This document shows positions 48,606 through 58,378 of a stretch of 64,000 bases of DNA, in pieces (within the stretch, counting starts at the first letter, position 1; each line of letters opens with the position of its first letter). Source of the stretch: Nocardia takedensis NBRC 100417 (GTDB taxonomy: Bacteria; Actinomycetota; Actinomycetes; Mycobacteriales; Mycobacteriaceae). The notes beneath the pieces are model-generated. The model saw nothing but the letters and a program-made list of their open reading frames with translations. It ran no database searches and had not been told where the DNA came from. The stretch spans positions 1-64,000 of the forward strand of contig NZ_BAGG01000066.1 of the NCBI RefSeq assembly GCF_000308695.1, given 5' to 3'. The position numbers and the translations under genes are program-made.

Positions 48606-49216
48606 GCTCGTCGCACTCGCCGCGTTCGGCCTCCGCCCACGTCGCGACCTGGAAGTTCGACTACCCGATCTTCCACGCCGAGACCCGGGCCCAGTGGCGG
48701 TCCTGGCTCGAGCGCAATCACGACGTCACGCGCGGCGTGTGGTTGTGTTCCTGGCGCGCCGACCACCCGCGTTGCCCCTACCCGGAAGCGGTCGAGGAGG
48801 CGATCTGCTTCGGATGGATCGACTCCACCACCACCGTCCTGGACGAGCGGCGCGGCTTGCAACTGTTCACGCCGCGCCGCGCCAAGAGCCCGTGGACCCG
48901 GCTCAACCGCCGCCGCGCGGCCGATATGGAAGACCGCGGGCTCATGACCGAGGCGGGCCGCGCCGCCATCGCGGCGGCGAAGTCCACCGGGTGGTGGACC
49001 ATCGCCGACCAGGTCGAAGACCTCGAGGAGCCGGCCGAACTGGCGGCGGCCCTGGATCGGGACCCGCCCGCCCGGGCCGCCTGGGACGGTTTCCCGCCCA
49101 GCGCGCGCAAGCAGATGCTGTGGTGGATCGTCAGCGCCGCGCGCGAGGCGACCCGCGCGGACCGGATCGCGCAGATCGTCGCGGCGGCGAGCGAGGGTCG
49201 CCGCGCCCGCGGGTGA
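48602..49216 (+). CDS. YdeI/OmpD-associated family protein
   Basis: This 204-residue protein has the family's features: EAVEEAICFGWIDSTTTVLD, FTPRRAKSPWTRLNRRRAAD and a C-terminal FPPSARKQMLWWIVSAAREA. In other bacteria relatives are linked to resistance to cationic peptides or to stress; the activity is not known. ATG overlaps the WYL regulator stop (ATGA) and AGGAGG precedes it, so the two are translated together. Confidence 0.85.
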   Translation: MSSSHSPRSASAHVATWKFDYPIFHAETRAQWRSWLERNHDVTRGVWLCSWRADHPRCPYPEAVEEAICFGWIDSTTTVLDERRGLQLFTPRRAKSPWTRLNRRRAADMEDRGLMTEAGRAAIAAAKSTGWWTIADQVEDLEEPAELAAALDRDPPARAAWDGFPPSARKQMLWWIVSAAREATRADRIAQIVAAASEGRRARG

Positions 49217-49236
49217 TCCTCGCTCGCGCTGTCCGG

Positions 49237-50124
49237 TCAGCCGCGCACCGGGTATCGCCGGTCGAGGTCGAGATTGAGTTCGACCACGTTCACGTGTGGT
49301 TCGCCCAGGAATCCGAGAAGCCTTCCATCGGTGTGTTTTTCGACCACCTCGCGCACTCGATCGGTGCTGACGCCGCGGGCGGCGGCGATCCGCGGTATCT
49401 GGATTTCCGCGTACCGGGGCGAGATGTGGGGGTCCAGGCCACTGCCGCTCGCGGTGACCGCGTCCGCGGGCACCGGTGTGTCGGGGGAGGCGTCGCCGAT
49501 GACGGGGACGACCAGGCCGGTGGAGTAGTCCGCGCCCGGATCGGCGCACTCGACCCGCACACCGAGATAGGTCGGCAGGAACGGTGTGGTCGGGCACGCC
49601 TGGTTGACGCTGACGACCCGCGTCGGATGCGCGATCCGGCCGTCGGCCTCACGCGGGCCGAGGACCGAGAGCACCGCTCCGAGACCGTCTTTCGTGCAGA
49701 ACGGACGGCTGCCGTCGACCCCCTCACGGTCGCCGATCGCCTTGCTGCGCGAGCACACGGTGGACAGCAGACTCGGCGTGGTGTTCGCCGGGTCGGCGTC
49801 GAGCGAATCCACGATGCTCTCCGGGCCGAGATTGCTCGCCGAGGTGGACAGCGGGTCGTAGCCGTCGCCCGCCGCAGATGGACGGCTCTGGAAGTACCGC
49901 GGCAAAGCCTCGCCGTCCGCGTCGGTGAACGATTGCCCGATGAGGCTGCTGCCGACCACCCGGCCCTCGGAGGTGAGCAGGGACCCTTCGGCCCGGTCGT
50001 GCAGTCCCGGCAGTTGCGCCACGGCGAAAACGGCCAGGGGATAGGCGATTCCGGTCACCGCTGTGAGCACCAGCAGGGCGCGCAGCGCCGCCACGTGTTG
50101 ACGGACCCATGTGGACATACGCAT
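49237..50124 (-). CDS. kdpC: Potassium-transporting ATPase subunit C (long form)
   Basis: This small subunit of the K+-importing P-type ATPase helps ligand binding by KdpB and assembly. One N-terminal membrane helix (about 13-37), then LLTSEGRVVGSSLIGQSF, YFQSRPSAAGDGYDPLSTSA and the C-terminal ISPRYAEIQIPRIAAARGVS, all family landmarks. At 295 residues it is about 100 longer than the enterobacterial protein because of an insertion (about 115-210) with cysteines. It lies 1 nt after kdpB and is the last gene of the operon. No kdpDE genes are next to it. Confidence 0.95.
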   Translation of the reverse strand: MRMSTWVRQHVAALRALLVLTAVTGIAYPLAVFAVAQLPGLHDRAEGSLLTSEGRVVGSSLIGQSFTDADGEALPRYFQSRPSAAGDGYDPLSTSASNLGPESIVDSLDADPANTTPSLLSTVCSRSKAIGDREGVDGSRPFCTKDGLGAVLSVLGPREADGRIAHPTRVVSVNQACPTTPFLPTYLGVRVECADPGADYSTGLVVPVIGDASPDTPVPADAVTASGSGLDPHISPRYAEIQIPRIAAARGVSTDRVREVVEKHTDGRLLGFLGEPHVNVVELNLDLDRRYPVRG

Positions 50125-50125
50125 G

Positions 50126-52267
50126 TCAGGACATCCCGGGGAGGAGTTGGACGAGCAAATCGATGATCTTGATACCGACGAACGGCGCGACGATGCCGCC
50201 GAGACCGTAGATCGTCAGATTGCGACTGAGCAGTTTCGAGGCATTGGACGGCGTGTAGTGCACGCCGCGCAGTGCCAGCGGAATCAGCGCGATGATGACG
50301 AGCGCGTTGAAGATCACCGCGGACAGGATCGCCGACTGCGGACTGGCCAAGCGCATGACGTTGAGCAGGTCGAGTCCGGGGAACAAGCCGACGAACAGCG
50401 CGGGCAGGATCGCGAAATACTTCGCGATGTCGTTGGCGATCGAGAAGGTGGTCAGCGCGCCGCGGGTGATGAGCAGTTGTTTGCCGATCTCCACGATCTC
50501 GATCAGTTTGGTCGGGTCCGAATCCAGGTCGACCATATTGCCCGCTTCTTTGGCCGCCGAGGTGCCGGTGCTCATCGCCACACCGACGTCGGCCTGGGCC
50601 AGGGCCGGGGCGTCGTTGGTGCCGTCGCCGGTCATGGCGACCAGTCGTCCGCCGTCCTGCTCCTTCTTGATCAACGCCAGTTTGTCCTCCGGCGTGGCCT
50701 CGGCGAGGAAGTCGTCCACCCCGGCCTCGTCGGCGATGGCCTTGGCGGTCAACGGATTGTCGCCGGTGATCATGACGGTGCGGATGCCCATGCGCCGCAT
50801 CTCGTCGAAACGTTCGCGCATGCCTTGCTTGACGACGTCCTTGAGATGGATGACGCCCAACAGTCGCGCGCGCCCCTGATGCGTCTCCGCGACGACCAGC
50901 GGTGTGCCGCCGGAGGCCGAGATCCCGTCGACGATATCGCCGAGCTGTGCGGGCACGTCACCGCCCTGCCCGCGCACCCATTCGGTGACGGCACTGGCCG
51001 CGCCCTTGCGCAACTGGTGTCCGTCGGCCAGGTCGACACCCGACATGCGGGTCTGGGCGGTGAACTCCACCCAGGTCGCGCCGGTCAGCTCGCCCGGCGT
51101 CCGTTCGCGTTTGCCGTAGACCTGTTTCGCGTACACCACGATGGATCGGCCCTCGGGCGTCTCGTCGGCGAGACTGGACAGTTGCGCGGCATCGGCCACC
51201 TCGTCATCCGGAATGCCCGGCAAAGGAACGAATTCCGAGGCTTGCCGGTTGCCGAGGGTGATGGTGCCGGTCTTGTCCAACAGCAGGGTGTTCACATCGC
51301 CCGCGGCCTCGACCGCGCGTCCGGACATCGCCAGCACGTTGCGCTGCACCAGCCGGTCCATACCCGCGATGCCGATGGCCGAGAGCAGCGCGCCGATGGT
51401 CGTCGGGATCAGGCAGACCAACAGCGACACCATGACGATGCCGGTGATGCCGTGCGCGTCCAGCGCCGAGGTGTCCGGAACGCCGGGATTATTGGACTTG
51501 GAGTAGATCGCCAGCGGTTGCAGCGTCACGACCGCGAAGACGAAGATGATCGTCAGCGAGGCCAGCAGGATGTTCAGCGCGATCTCGTTGGGGGTCTTCT
51601 GGCGGCTCGCGCCTTCGACCAGCGCGATCATCTTGTCCAGGAAGCTGCGGCCCGGTTCCTGGGTGATCCGCACGACGATGCGATCCGAGAGCACGGTGGT
51701 GCCGCCGGTCACCGCGGACCGGTCGCCGCCGGATTCGCGGATGACGGGGGCGGATTCGCCGGTGATGGCCGATTCGTCCACCGAGGCGATGCCTTCCACG
51801 ACATCGCCGTCGCCCGGGATGACCTGTCCGGCCTCGACGACCACGTGGTCGCCGCGGCGAAGTTCCGGTGCGCCCACGCGCTCCTCGACCACGCGTGCGC
51901 CCGGACTCCAGTCGGCGAGTCTGCGCGCGATCGTGTCGGTTTTGGCTTTGCGCAGGGCGTCGGCCTGGGCTTTGCCCCGCCCCTCGGCGACGGCCTCGGC
52001 CAGATTCGCGAAAATCACCGTCAGCCACAGCCACACCACGATCGCCCAGGCGAAGAAACCGGGATCGGCGACGGCCAGCACCGTCGACCAGGCCGCGCCG
52101 ATCTCGACGACGAACATCACCGGATTGCGCCACAGGGTGCGCGGGTCGAGTTTGCGGAGCGCGTCCGGCAGCGCGGTCAGCAGCATCTTCGGGTCGAGCG
52201 CGCCGCGGGGGACGTTTCGCCCCCGGTGCTCCCGTTGATTCCCGGTATCGATTACGGCAGTGGACAT
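50126..52267 (-). CDS. kdpB: Potassium-transporting ATPase ATP-binding subunit B
   Basis: This is the catalytic P-type ATPase subunit, 713 residues. The phosphorylated Asp is in [12 protein letters not shown] (about 316), the actuator loop has AITGESAPV, the nucleotide domain KGAASAV, and the hinge [20 protein letters not shown]. Seven membrane segments are as in the family. ATG 1 nt downstream of the kdpA stop. It powers K+ uptake through KdpA at low external potassium. Confidence 0.98.
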   Translation of the reverse strand: MSTAVIDTGNQREHRGRNVPRGALDPKMLLTALPDALRKLDPRTLWRNPVMFVVEIGAAWSTVLAVADPGFFAWAIVVWLWLTVIFANLAEAVAEGRGKAQADALRKAKTDTIARRLADWSPGARVVEERVGAPELRRGDHVVVEAGQVIPGDGDVVEGIASVDESAITGESAPVIRESGGDRSAVTGGTTVLSDRIVVRITQEPGRSFLDKMIALVEGASRQKTPNEIALNILLASLTIIFVFAVVTLQPLAIYSKSNNPGVPDTSALDAHGITGIVMVSLLVCLIPTTIGALLSAIGIAGMDRLVQRNVLAMSGRAVEAAGDVNTLLLDKTGTITLGNRQASEFVPLPGIPDDEVADAAQLSSLADETPEGRSIVVYAKQVYGKRERTPGELTGATWVEFTAQTRMSGVDLADGHQLRKGAASAVTEWVRGQGGDVPAQLGDIVDGISASGGTPLVVAETHQGRARLLGVIHLKDVVKQGMRERFDEMRRMGIRTVMITGDNPLTAKAIADEAGVDDFLAEATPEDKLALIKKEQDGGRLVAMTGDGTNDAPALAQADVGVAMSTGTSAAKEAGNMVDLDSDPTKLIEIVEIGKQLLITRGALTTFSIANDIAKYFAILPALFVGLFPGLDLLNVMRLASPQSAILSAVIFNALVIIALIPLALRGVHYTPSNASKLLSRNLTIYGLGGIVAPFVGIKIIDLLVQLLPGMS

Positions 52268-52268
52268 G

Positions 52269-53939
52269 TCAGTGGATTCCTTCGGCGAGCGGCCCGAGTG
52301 CGAGAGCGGGCAGGAAGGTCAGGGCGACCAGGATCACCGTCACCCCGACGACCATGCCCACGAACTGCGGGCGATGCGTCGGCAGTGTGCCGATCGAGGC
52401 GGGGGTGGCGCCCTGCCGGGCCAGCGATCCGGCGAGCGCCAAGACGAAGATGATCGGCAGGAACCGGCCGAAGACCATCGCGAGGCCGAGTGCGGTGTTG
52501 AACCACTCGGTGTTGCCGGTGAGCCCGGCGAAGGCCGACCCGTTGTTGTTGGCCGCGGAGGTGAACGCGTAGAGCACTTCCGAGAGCCCGTGCGGACCGG
52601 TGTTGAGCATGCTCGCGCGTTGCCCCGGCATGGCCATCGCGACCGCCGTGCCGATCAACACGATCAGCGGGCTGATCAGGAAATAGCACGCCGCGAGTTT
52701 GATCTCCCGCGGAGTGATCTTCTTGCCGAGGTATTCCGGTGTGCGCCCGACCATCAGTCCGGCCACGAAGACGGTGATCACCGCGAGGATCAGCATGCCG
52801 TAGAGCCCGGAACCGGTGCCTCCCGGCGCCACCTCGCCCAACTGCATGTTGACCATCGTCATCATGCCGCCGAGGCTGGTGTAGGAGTCGTGGAAGGAGT
52901 TCACCGCTCCGGTGGAGGTCAACGTCGTCGCACCGGAGAAGGTCGCCGAATCGGCGACGCCGAAACGGGTCTCCACCCCCTCCATGGACGCGCCGATCGC
53001 CGTCGGCACGGTCCCGTGATGGGCCAGTTGGAACAGGTTGCTGAGCGAGAGACTGACGATCGCGATGGTGCCCATGACCGCGGCGATCGCGTAGCCCTGC
53101 TTCGTACTGCCGACCATGCGCCCGAAGGTGCGCGGCAGCGAGAAGCTGATCACCAGCAGCAGGAAGATCTCGATCCAGTTCGTCCACACGGTCGGGTTCT
53201 CGAACGGGTGCGAGGAGTTCGCGTTGTAGAAGCCGCCGCCGTTGGTGCCGAGTTCCTTGATGACCTCCTGGCTCGCCACCGGGCCGCCCGTGAGGGTCTG
53301 CTCGGACCCGGTGAGCGTCGAGGCGACCTGGTCGTGCAGGTGGAAGTTCTGCACGACGCCACCGGCCACGAGCACGATCGCGAACACGAACGCGATCGGC
53401 AACAGGATACGGATGACGCCACGCACCAGGTCCACCCAGAAGTTGCCCAGGTCGCCCGTGCGGGTGCGCGCGAAGCCGCGCACCAAGGCGACCGCCACCG
53501 CCATGCCGACCGCCGCCGACACGAAGTTCTGCACCGCGAGGCCCGCCATCTGCACCAGGTGCCCCTGGGTCGACTCGCCGGAGTAGTTCTGCCAGTTCGT
53601 GTTGGTGACGAAACTGATCGCGGTGTTCCACGCCAGGGCCGGTGTCATCTCGGTGCCCGGGTCGTTCAGGTGCAGCGGCAACTTGCCCTGGAGCAACTGG
53701 AAGAAGAACAGGAACAGGATGCCGACCGCCGAGAAGGCGAGCACACTGCGGGCGTAGACGCCCCAGGTCTGCTCGACCCCCGGCGAAACGCCGATGGACT
53801 TGTAGACGACCCGCTCCACGCGCGAGTGCTTGGTGCCGCTGTAGACCCGGTACATGTAATCGCCCAGCGGCACATGTACCAGAACCAGGGCCAGGATCAG
53901 GGAGGCCAGGAAGGCGATCCCCGCTGTCGTCGTGCTCAC
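52269..53939 (-). CDS. kdpA: Potassium-transporting ATPase subunit A (K+ channel-like)
   Basis: This 556-residue K+-selective pore subunit derives from four repeated M-P-M units. Filter loops are visible in [34 protein letters not shown] and [19 protein letters not shown] start at 53939 immediately after the kdpF stop codon. Conserved length and text throughout. Confidence 0.97.
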   Translation of the reverse strand: MSTTTAGIAFLASLILALVLVHVPLGDYMYRVYSGTKHSRVERVVYKSIGVSPGVEQTWGVYARSVLAFSAVGILFLFFFQLLQGKLPLHLNDPGTEMTPALAWNTAISFVTNTNWQNYSGESTQGHLVQMAGLAVQNFVSAAVGMAVAVALVRGFARTRTGDLGNFWVDLVRGVIRILLPIAFVFAIVLVAGGVVQNFHLHDQVASTLTGSEQTLTGGPVASQEVIKELGTNGGGFYNANSSHPFENPTVWTNWIEIFLLLVISFSLPRTFGRMVGSTKQGYAIAAVMGTIAIVSLSLSNLFQLAHHGTVPTAIGASMEGVETRFGVADSATFSGATTLTSTGAVNSFHDSYTSLGGMMTMVNMQLGEVAPGGTGSGLYGMLILAVITVFVAGLMVGRTPEYLGKKITPREIKLAACYFLISPLIVLIGTAVAMAMPGQRASMLNTGPHGLSEVLYAFTSAANNNGSAFAGLTGNTEWFNTALGLAMVFGRFLPIIFVLALAGSLARQGATPASIGTLPTHRPQFVGMVVGVTVILVALTFLPALALGPLAEGIH

Positions 53940-54026
53940 CTAGAACCTCTCGGGAAACAGCAGGGCCGACACCATGAACAGCGCGACACCGATGGCCAGA
54001 ACGAGCCCGATGATGTTGGCGATCAC
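53940..54026 (-). CDS. kdpF: KdpF small membrane subunit
   Basis: The 28-residue single-helix protein VIANIIGLVLAIGVALFMVS plus ALLFPERF stabilises the Kdp complex. The GTG is part of the GTGA overlap with the preceding 27-codon ORF; GGAGAAG lies just upstream. It immediately precedes kdpA. Confidence 0.9.
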   Translation of the reverse strand: MIANIIGLVLAIGVALFMVSALLFPERF

Positions 54027-54106
54027 AGCTTCTCCACCCCCCGTTGAACCGAGCCGAGCAGCGCGAAGATCGCCACGGTGAGAACCGTGAAAATCACGAC
54101 AGACAT
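54023..54106 (-). CDS. 27-residue membrane peptide upstream of kdpF
   Basis: ATG at 54106 with GGAGG upstream opens a short ORF: one hydrophobic helix (VVIFTVLTVAIFALLGSV) and a basic tail ending RGVEKL, with its TGA overlapping the kdpF start (GTGA). Similar tiny ORFs precede kdpF in other actinobacteria as I recall; a role as an extra Kdp subunit or translational coupler is inferred. Confidence 0.7.
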   Translation of the reverse strand: MSVVIFTVLTVAIFALLGSVQRGVEKL

Positions 54107-54272
54107 GTCCACAACCTCCATTGGCGCCCGTATCGGGCGCGACAGAGTGAGTCAAGCGGTCCTGCGCGCGGAAATCGGCCGTGTTTACGGGTTCCTATCG
54201 CCTCGCCGGCGAGAATTTGACGCCCCGCTTACGACGCGGTGCGGGGATGCGGACGCACCCGGCGCGGCGCTA

Positions 54273-54309
54273 TCGAACATATGTTCTAGATTGCGGTAGG
54301 CTGCCTCGC
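54273..54309 (+). promoter_or_regulatory. LexA (SOS) box and leaderless promoter of the DUF222 gene
   Basis: TCGAAC-ATAT-GTTCTA (54273-54288) matches the actinobacterial SOS box TCGAAC-N4-GTTCGA at 11 of 12 defined positions. A -10 TAGGCT (54297-54302) stands 7 nt before the GTG at 54310, so the SOS box overlaps the -35 region and the mRNA is probably leaderless. Confidence 0.8.
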
Positions 54310-54627
54310 GTGACCACACATTCGACCGCCCCGGCAGCGTTGGCCCCGGCAGCGGGATGGCCGGAACTGGCCGACGTCGACTTGCTCCGCACCCTCGTCG
54401 AGGTCGAGCGCCGCAGGCGGCGACTGGACGCCGCGATGCGCGCGGCCGTGGCCGAAGCCGAGCGACGCGGCCTGGCCGCGGAGACCGGCTACCGGGACAC
54501 CGCGGAACTGTTGACCGATCTGCTGCGGATCAGTCCGCCCGAGGCGCGTCAGCGCATCGAATGCGCCGCGCCGCAAGCCCGTTCCCGTTCCAAGAAGGTG
54601 TGGCGGGTGCTCGCGGCGGCGAGCTGA
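54310..54627 (+). CDS. DUF222 (13E12 repeat-type) protein, truncated
   Basis: The 105-residue protein matches only the N-terminal part of DUF222/13E12 proteins: LRTLVEVERRRRRLDAAMRA, AEAERRGLAAETGYRDTAEL and LTDLLRISPPEARQRIECA. Full-length members (about 400-500 residues) continue with the rest of DUF222 and an HNH nuclease domain, both absent here; the tail RSRSKKVWRVLAAAS is unrelated. In Mycobacterium tuberculosis, 13E12 genes are induced by DNA damage through LexA, and a near-perfect SOS box precedes this gene. So regulation has been kept while the nuclease part is missing. Confidence 0.75.
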   Translation: MTTHSTAPAALAPAAGWPELADVDLLRTLVEVERRRRRLDAAMRAAVAEAERRGLAAETGYRDTAELLTDLLRISPPEARQRIECAAPQARSRSKKVWRVLAAAS

Positions 54628-54674
54628 GTCGACTTCGGCGGGCCTCGAGCGGTCGGCTCGGTACTGTCTGTGTG

Positions 54675-55412
54675 GTGACCGATCCCGGCGACCTGATGCG
54701 GATGTTCCTGGCCGACCCCGCGCAGCCTTTTCCGCCCGTCGAGCTCGCCGATCCGTCCGGGTTGATCGCTCTGGGCGGGGATCTGTCGCCGGAACGGCTG
54801 CTGAGCGCCTACTCCGCGGGCATCTTCCCTTGGTACAACCCCGGCGAGATCATCCAGTGGTATTGCCCGGACCCGCGCAGCATCCTGCTGCCCACCGACC
54901 TGCGGGTGAGCAGATCCCATCGCCGATCCGTCACGCGCGCCGACTACGCGGTGAGCATGGATCGCGCCTTCGCCGAGGTGATGGCGCGGTGCGCCGCACC
55001 ACGGGCGGGGGAGGACGGAACCTGGATCGGCTCCGACATGATGGACGCCTACCTGCGGTTGCACCAGCTCGGTCACGCGCATTCGGTCGAGGTCTGGCGG
55101 GACGGCGAGCTCGTCGGCGGCCTCTACGGCGTCGCCCGCGGTCGGTCCTTCGCGGGTGAGTCGATGTTCTCCCGCGCCCGCGACGCCTCCAAGGTCGCGC
55201 TGTACTGGCTGTGCGCGCAACTGACCGCCTGGGATTTCGCCCTCGTCGACTGTCAGGTCACCTCCGACCACCTCGGCGCGCTCGGGGCCGTCGACATCCC
55301 CCGCGCGGACTACCTGCGCCTGCACACCCGGGCCGCCGCCCGGCCCGGCCTGCCCGGCCCCTGGCGATTCGAGATCCCGGTCCCCGCCGCGCCCGACCAC
55401 CTACCGGCGTGA
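54675..55412 (+). CDS. aat: Leucyl/phenylalanyl-tRNA-protein transferase
   Basis: This 245-residue enzyme adds Leu or Phe to N-terminal Arg/Lys of proteins, marking them for ClpS/ClpAP degradation (N-end rule). Landmarks: LIALGGDLSPERLLSAYSAG, IFPWYNPGEIIQWYCPDPRS, EDGTWIGSDMMDAYLRLHQL, HSVEVWRDGELVGGLYGVA and FAGESMFS. GTG start at 54675. It follows the DUF222 gene by 47 nt. Confidence 0.96.
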   Translation: MTDPGDLMRMFLADPAQPFPPVELADPSGLIALGGDLSPERLLSAYSAGIFPWYNPGEIIQWYCPDPRSILLPTDLRVSRSHRRSVTRADYAVSMDRAFAEVMARCAAPRAGEDGTWIGSDMMDAYLRLHQLGHAHSVEVWRDGELVGGLYGVARGRSFAGESMFSRARDASKVALYWLCAQLTAWDFALVDCQVTSDHLGALGAVDIPRADYLRLHTRAAARPGLPGPWRFEIPVPAAPDHLPA

Positions 55413-55478
55413 ACGAGGCGGGGTCGACACGTGGTCGTGGTCGCTGGGATCGGTGGCCGGCCCCGCCAGGATGAGGGG

Positions 55479-55898
55479 ATGACACCCACGCCGCGCGACC
55501 CGCGCTGGAGCGCGCACCGCCACATCCCGGCCCCGCCGGAGGTGGTGTGGCGACTGCTCATCGATCCGACGGCCTGGCCCCGATGGGGTCCGACCGTCAG
55601 CGCCGCCACTCTCGACGGCGATCGCCTGACGGCGGGCGCGCGCGGCGCCGTCACCACCGCGGTCGGGATATCGCTGCCGTTCGTCATCACCGACTTCGTC
55701 CCCGGACGCCGTTGGGCGTGGACGGTCGCGGGCATCCCGGCGACCACGCACGAAGTCGAGCCGGCCGACGGCGGGTGTCGGGCAACGATGTCCGCGCCGC
55801 TGTGGGCGCCCGCCTACCTCCCCGTCCTGCGGATCGCGCTGGGCCGCATCGACCGCATGGCCCGCCGCGGAGACACCGACCCTCCGCACGGGAACTGA
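55479..55898 (+). CDS. SRPBCC family protein
   Basis: This 139-residue START-like domain protein has HIPAPPEVVWRLLIDPTAWP and RWGPTVSAATLDGD near the start, VITDFVPGRRWAWTVAGIPA in the sheet, and a final helix LPVLRIALGRIDRMARRG. It probably binds a hydrophobic ligand; no partner is evident. The ATG lies after AGGATGAGGGG. Confidence 0.78.
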   Translation: MTPTPRDPRWSAHRHIPAPPEVVWRLLIDPTAWPRWGPTVSAATLDGDRLTAGARGAVTTAVGISLPFVITDFVPGRRWAWTVAGIPATTHEVEPADGGCRATMSAPLWAPAYLPVLRIALGRIDRMARRGDTDPPHGN

Positions 55899-55988
55899 GT
55901 CCAATTGGTCTCATATGTCCATATTTCATGCTACCGTCCGTGATCTCGGCGGCGGCCACCCGCCGGGATCACGGACCGAGAGAAGAGC

Positions 55989-56864
55989 ATGAACGACTCC
56001 GCGTTGATCACCACCGGATTGCCGATCGCGTTGGCGGTCATCATGTTCGGGCTCGGGCTGTCGCTGACCGTCGAGGATTTCGGTCGGGTGGCGCGCACCC
56101 CCAAGGCGGTCGCGGTCGCCTTGGTACTCCAGGTCCTGGTGCTGCCGCTCGTCGCTTTCGGACTGGTGAAAGCGTTCGACCTCTCGCCACTGCTCGCCGT
56201 CGGGGTCATGCTGTTGGCCGCTTCACCCGGCGGGACCACGGCCAATCTGTTCAGTCACCTCTTCCGCGGCGACGTCGCCCTCAACATCAGCCTGACCGCG
56301 ATCAATTCGGTACTCGCCGCGTTCACCATCCCGATCATCACCAATTTCGCCATCGCGCACTTCGACGCCGAGGGCGAACTCGGTTTGCAGTTCGCCAAGG
56401 TGGCGCAGGTGGTGGCGATCGTGCTGATCCCGGTGGCGATCGGCATGCTGGTGCGCCGCCGCGCACCAGGGTTCGCGCAACGCGCCGACCGGCCCGTGCG
56501 GATCTTCTCCATCGCCGTGCTGGTGCTCGTGTCGGTCGGGGCGCTGATCGGCGAACGCGACGACATCGGTGACTACGCGCGCCAGGTCGGACTGGTCACC
56601 GGCCTGTTCTGCCTGGCGAGCCTCACCCTCGGATACTTCGGCGCGCGTCTGCTGCGACTGGACGAACGCCAGGCCATCGCGAGTTCGATGGAAGTCGGCA
56701 TCCACAACACCACCGTCGCGCTCACCATCGCGCTGAGCGTGCTGGACAGCGCCGAGGTCGCGATCCCCAGCGCCGTCTACTCGGTGCTCATGTACCTCCT
56801 GGCCACCGCCTTCGGCTACCTGATCACCAAGCGCGTCACCCATGGCCCCACCCTGTTCAGGTGA
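55989..56864 (+). CDS. Bile acid:sodium symporter (BASS) family transporter
   Basis: This 291-residue membrane protein has nine to ten helices and the BASS motifs FGLGLSLTVEDF, LLAASPGGTTANLFSHLFRG, NISLTAINSVLAAFTIPI and the second crossover SSMEVGIHNTTVALTIALS. It imports an organic anion with Na+; pantothenate-, pyruvate- and steroid-type members exist and the substrate cannot be told. It is preceded by ACCGAGAGAAGAGC and ends in a bidirectional terminator. Confidence 0.9.
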   Translation: MNDSALITTGLPIALAVIMFGLGLSLTVEDFGRVARTPKAVAVALVLQVLVLPLVAFGLVKAFDLSPLLAVGVMLLAASPGGTTANLFSHLFRGDVALNISLTAINSVLAAFTIPIITNFAIAHFDAEGELGLQFAKVAQVVAIVLIPVAIGMLVRRRAPGFAQRADRPVRIFSIAVLVLVSVGALIGERDDIGDYARQVGLVTGLFCLASLTLGYFGARLLRLDERQAIASSMEVGIHNTTVALTIALSVLDSAEVAIPSAVYSVLMYLLATAFGYLITKRVTHGPTLFR

Positions 56865-56881
56865 CCCCGAACAGGGTGGGG
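56846..56881. terminator. Bidirectional terminator overlapping a stop codon
   Basis: CCCCACCCTGTTC (56846-56858) and GAACAGGGTGGGG (56869-56881) form a perfect 13-bp stem. The left arm codes for the last residues of the BASS transporter and the loop contains its TGA. It also ends the opposite monooxygenase remnant. Confidence 0.8.
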
Positions 56882-56888
56882 TGACATG

Positions 56889-57494
56889 TCAGGCGTGGAC
56901 CGGGGCGAGCGGGCGCAGGCCGAAGTTGTCGCGCAGGGTGGCGCCCGAGTAGTCGGCGCGCAGCACGCCGCGATCCTGGAGCAGCGGCACGACCCGGTCG
57001 ACGAATTCGTCCAGACCCCACGGCACCAGGTGGGAGCCGAGGATGAAACCGTCGGAGCCGTCCTCGGCGACGAACGAGGCGATCTGATCGGCGACCGAGG
57101 TCGGGGTGCCGACCAGCGGTCCGCGCTCGAACTGGTCGATGACGACTTCGCGCAGGGTCAGTTTCTTGGCCTCGGCGACCTGGCGCAGTCGCTCGACGGT
57201 GGCGAAGCGGTCCTGGTGGACGAAGGCGCGGCCCTGGATGATCGGCGGCGCTTGCGGATCGGGATCGATGTCCGGCCCGCGGCCACCGCGGGATTTGATG
57301 TCGCGGTAGAACTCGGTCGCCTTGGGCAGGTCGCCGTAGGGGGAGAAGATGGCGTCGGCGTTCGCGGCGGCGAAGTCGCGGCCCTGCGGGGAGACGCCCG
57401 CGGCTGTTCGAGGTGTGGGCCCGCGATTCGGCGGCCGGGCGGGTGCCCAGCGAGGTGGGCTGAGCCACGGACGATTCCGTGATCGCTCTACCAT
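56889..57494 (-). pseudogene. Luciferase-like flavin monooxygenase (NtaA/SnaA type), decayed
   Basis: This is the C-terminal part only of an FMN-dependent monooxygenase of about 450 residues. Recognisable text starts at GVSPQGRDFAAANADAIFSP and ends DGFILGSHLVPWGLDEFVDR, VVPLLQDRGVLRADYSG, TLRDNFGL. The N-terminal ~230 residues, including most of the flavin site, are missing, and about 40 residues are missing internally between RGGRGPDIDPDPQAPP and IIQGRAFVHQDRFATVERLR. The first 30 encoded residues are unrelated. A non-functional remnant. Confidence 0.75.
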
Positions 57495-57532
57495 GGGGCC
57501 GGGCCGTCGGCCCGTGAACCCGAGGGGGAGAC

Positions 57533-58036
57533 GTGAGCGGTGCGGGACCGGTGTCGAGCGGCGAGGTGGCCGCGATCCGCGAGGTGATCGCCGCCGTCGC
57601 GCCCGAGGAACTGCCGCTGGTCGACGCGCTGGCCCAGCTCGACCCGGACACGGTCACGCGGCAGATGCGCGAACTCGGGGACGGCGGCGAACCGCTGGGG
57701 TTCGGGATCACCGAGGCGGTCGCGCTGGCCACGCCCGTGCTCTGGCTGGTGATGCAGCAGATCATGGAGCGTTTCGGCGAGGCGGCGGCCGAGGAGGCGC
57801 TGCGGCGCTCGGGCAGTCTGTGGCGCAGACTGCTGCGCCGGCCGCGTCCGGCGCGCGAGGTGCCGGAATTGACCCGTGAACAGCTCGCCGAGGTGCACGC
57901 ACAGGTCCTTGCCCTGTCCGCCGAACGCGGCCTCGAGCCCGAACGGGCGGCCGCCTTGGCCGACGCTCTGATCGCCGAGCTCGCCCTCGGGAACACCGCG
58001 CCGCGCGACGGCGCACCCGATCCCGAGCCCGCCTGA
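57533..58036 (+). CDS. Hypothetical protein with one hydrophobic helix
   Basis: The 167-residue protein is mostly helical and acidic. A hydrophobic segment (about 58-76, FGITEAVALATPVLWLVMQQ) is followed by an Arg-rich stretch (SLWRRLLRRPRPARE), then a charged C-terminal helix pair. The GTG follows GGGGGAGAC. It may associate with the membrane; no family recognised. Confidence 0.6.
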   Translation: MSGAGPVSSGEVAAIREVIAAVAPEELPLVDALAQLDPDTVTRQMRELGDGGEPLGFGITEAVALATPVLWLVMQQIMERFGEAAAEEALRRSGSLWRRLLRRPRPAREVPELTREQLAEVHAQVLALSAERGLEPERAAALADALIAELALGNTAPRDGAPDPEPA

Positions 58037-58378
58037 CCACTACGAAAACGGTCCGGTCGGTTCGTGGTGTGTGCCCGGTGCGGCGGGCCATTGTGATCCC
58101 GGTCTCTCGACCTGTGATGTATTCTATTGCGGCACAATCGGATCGCCGTCGATCGAGCTCGCCGACACCGGGCGTGCGGGCCCGCAGGGGCGCGGTCCGG
58201 TCGCTCCGGGCACGATCGAGGGGCCGACCCGACACAGACGCGGTTTGCCGCAGGTTCATCGACGCCGGGTACGAGATCCCGTGCGTCACGCAGTCATCGG
58301 TGAAACGCGATCCGGCAAGTCCGGGGTGGCGGCGGATCGCCGTGCGTCACCCGCCGACCGAGGGAATCGAGGGGTGGG
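58037..58378. other. 342-bp gene-free region
   Basis: No convincing ORF on either strand. An A/T-rich patch near 58115-58140 (GTGATGTATTCTATTGCGGC) is the only promoter-like feature and probably serves the gene at 58379. Confidence 0.4.
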
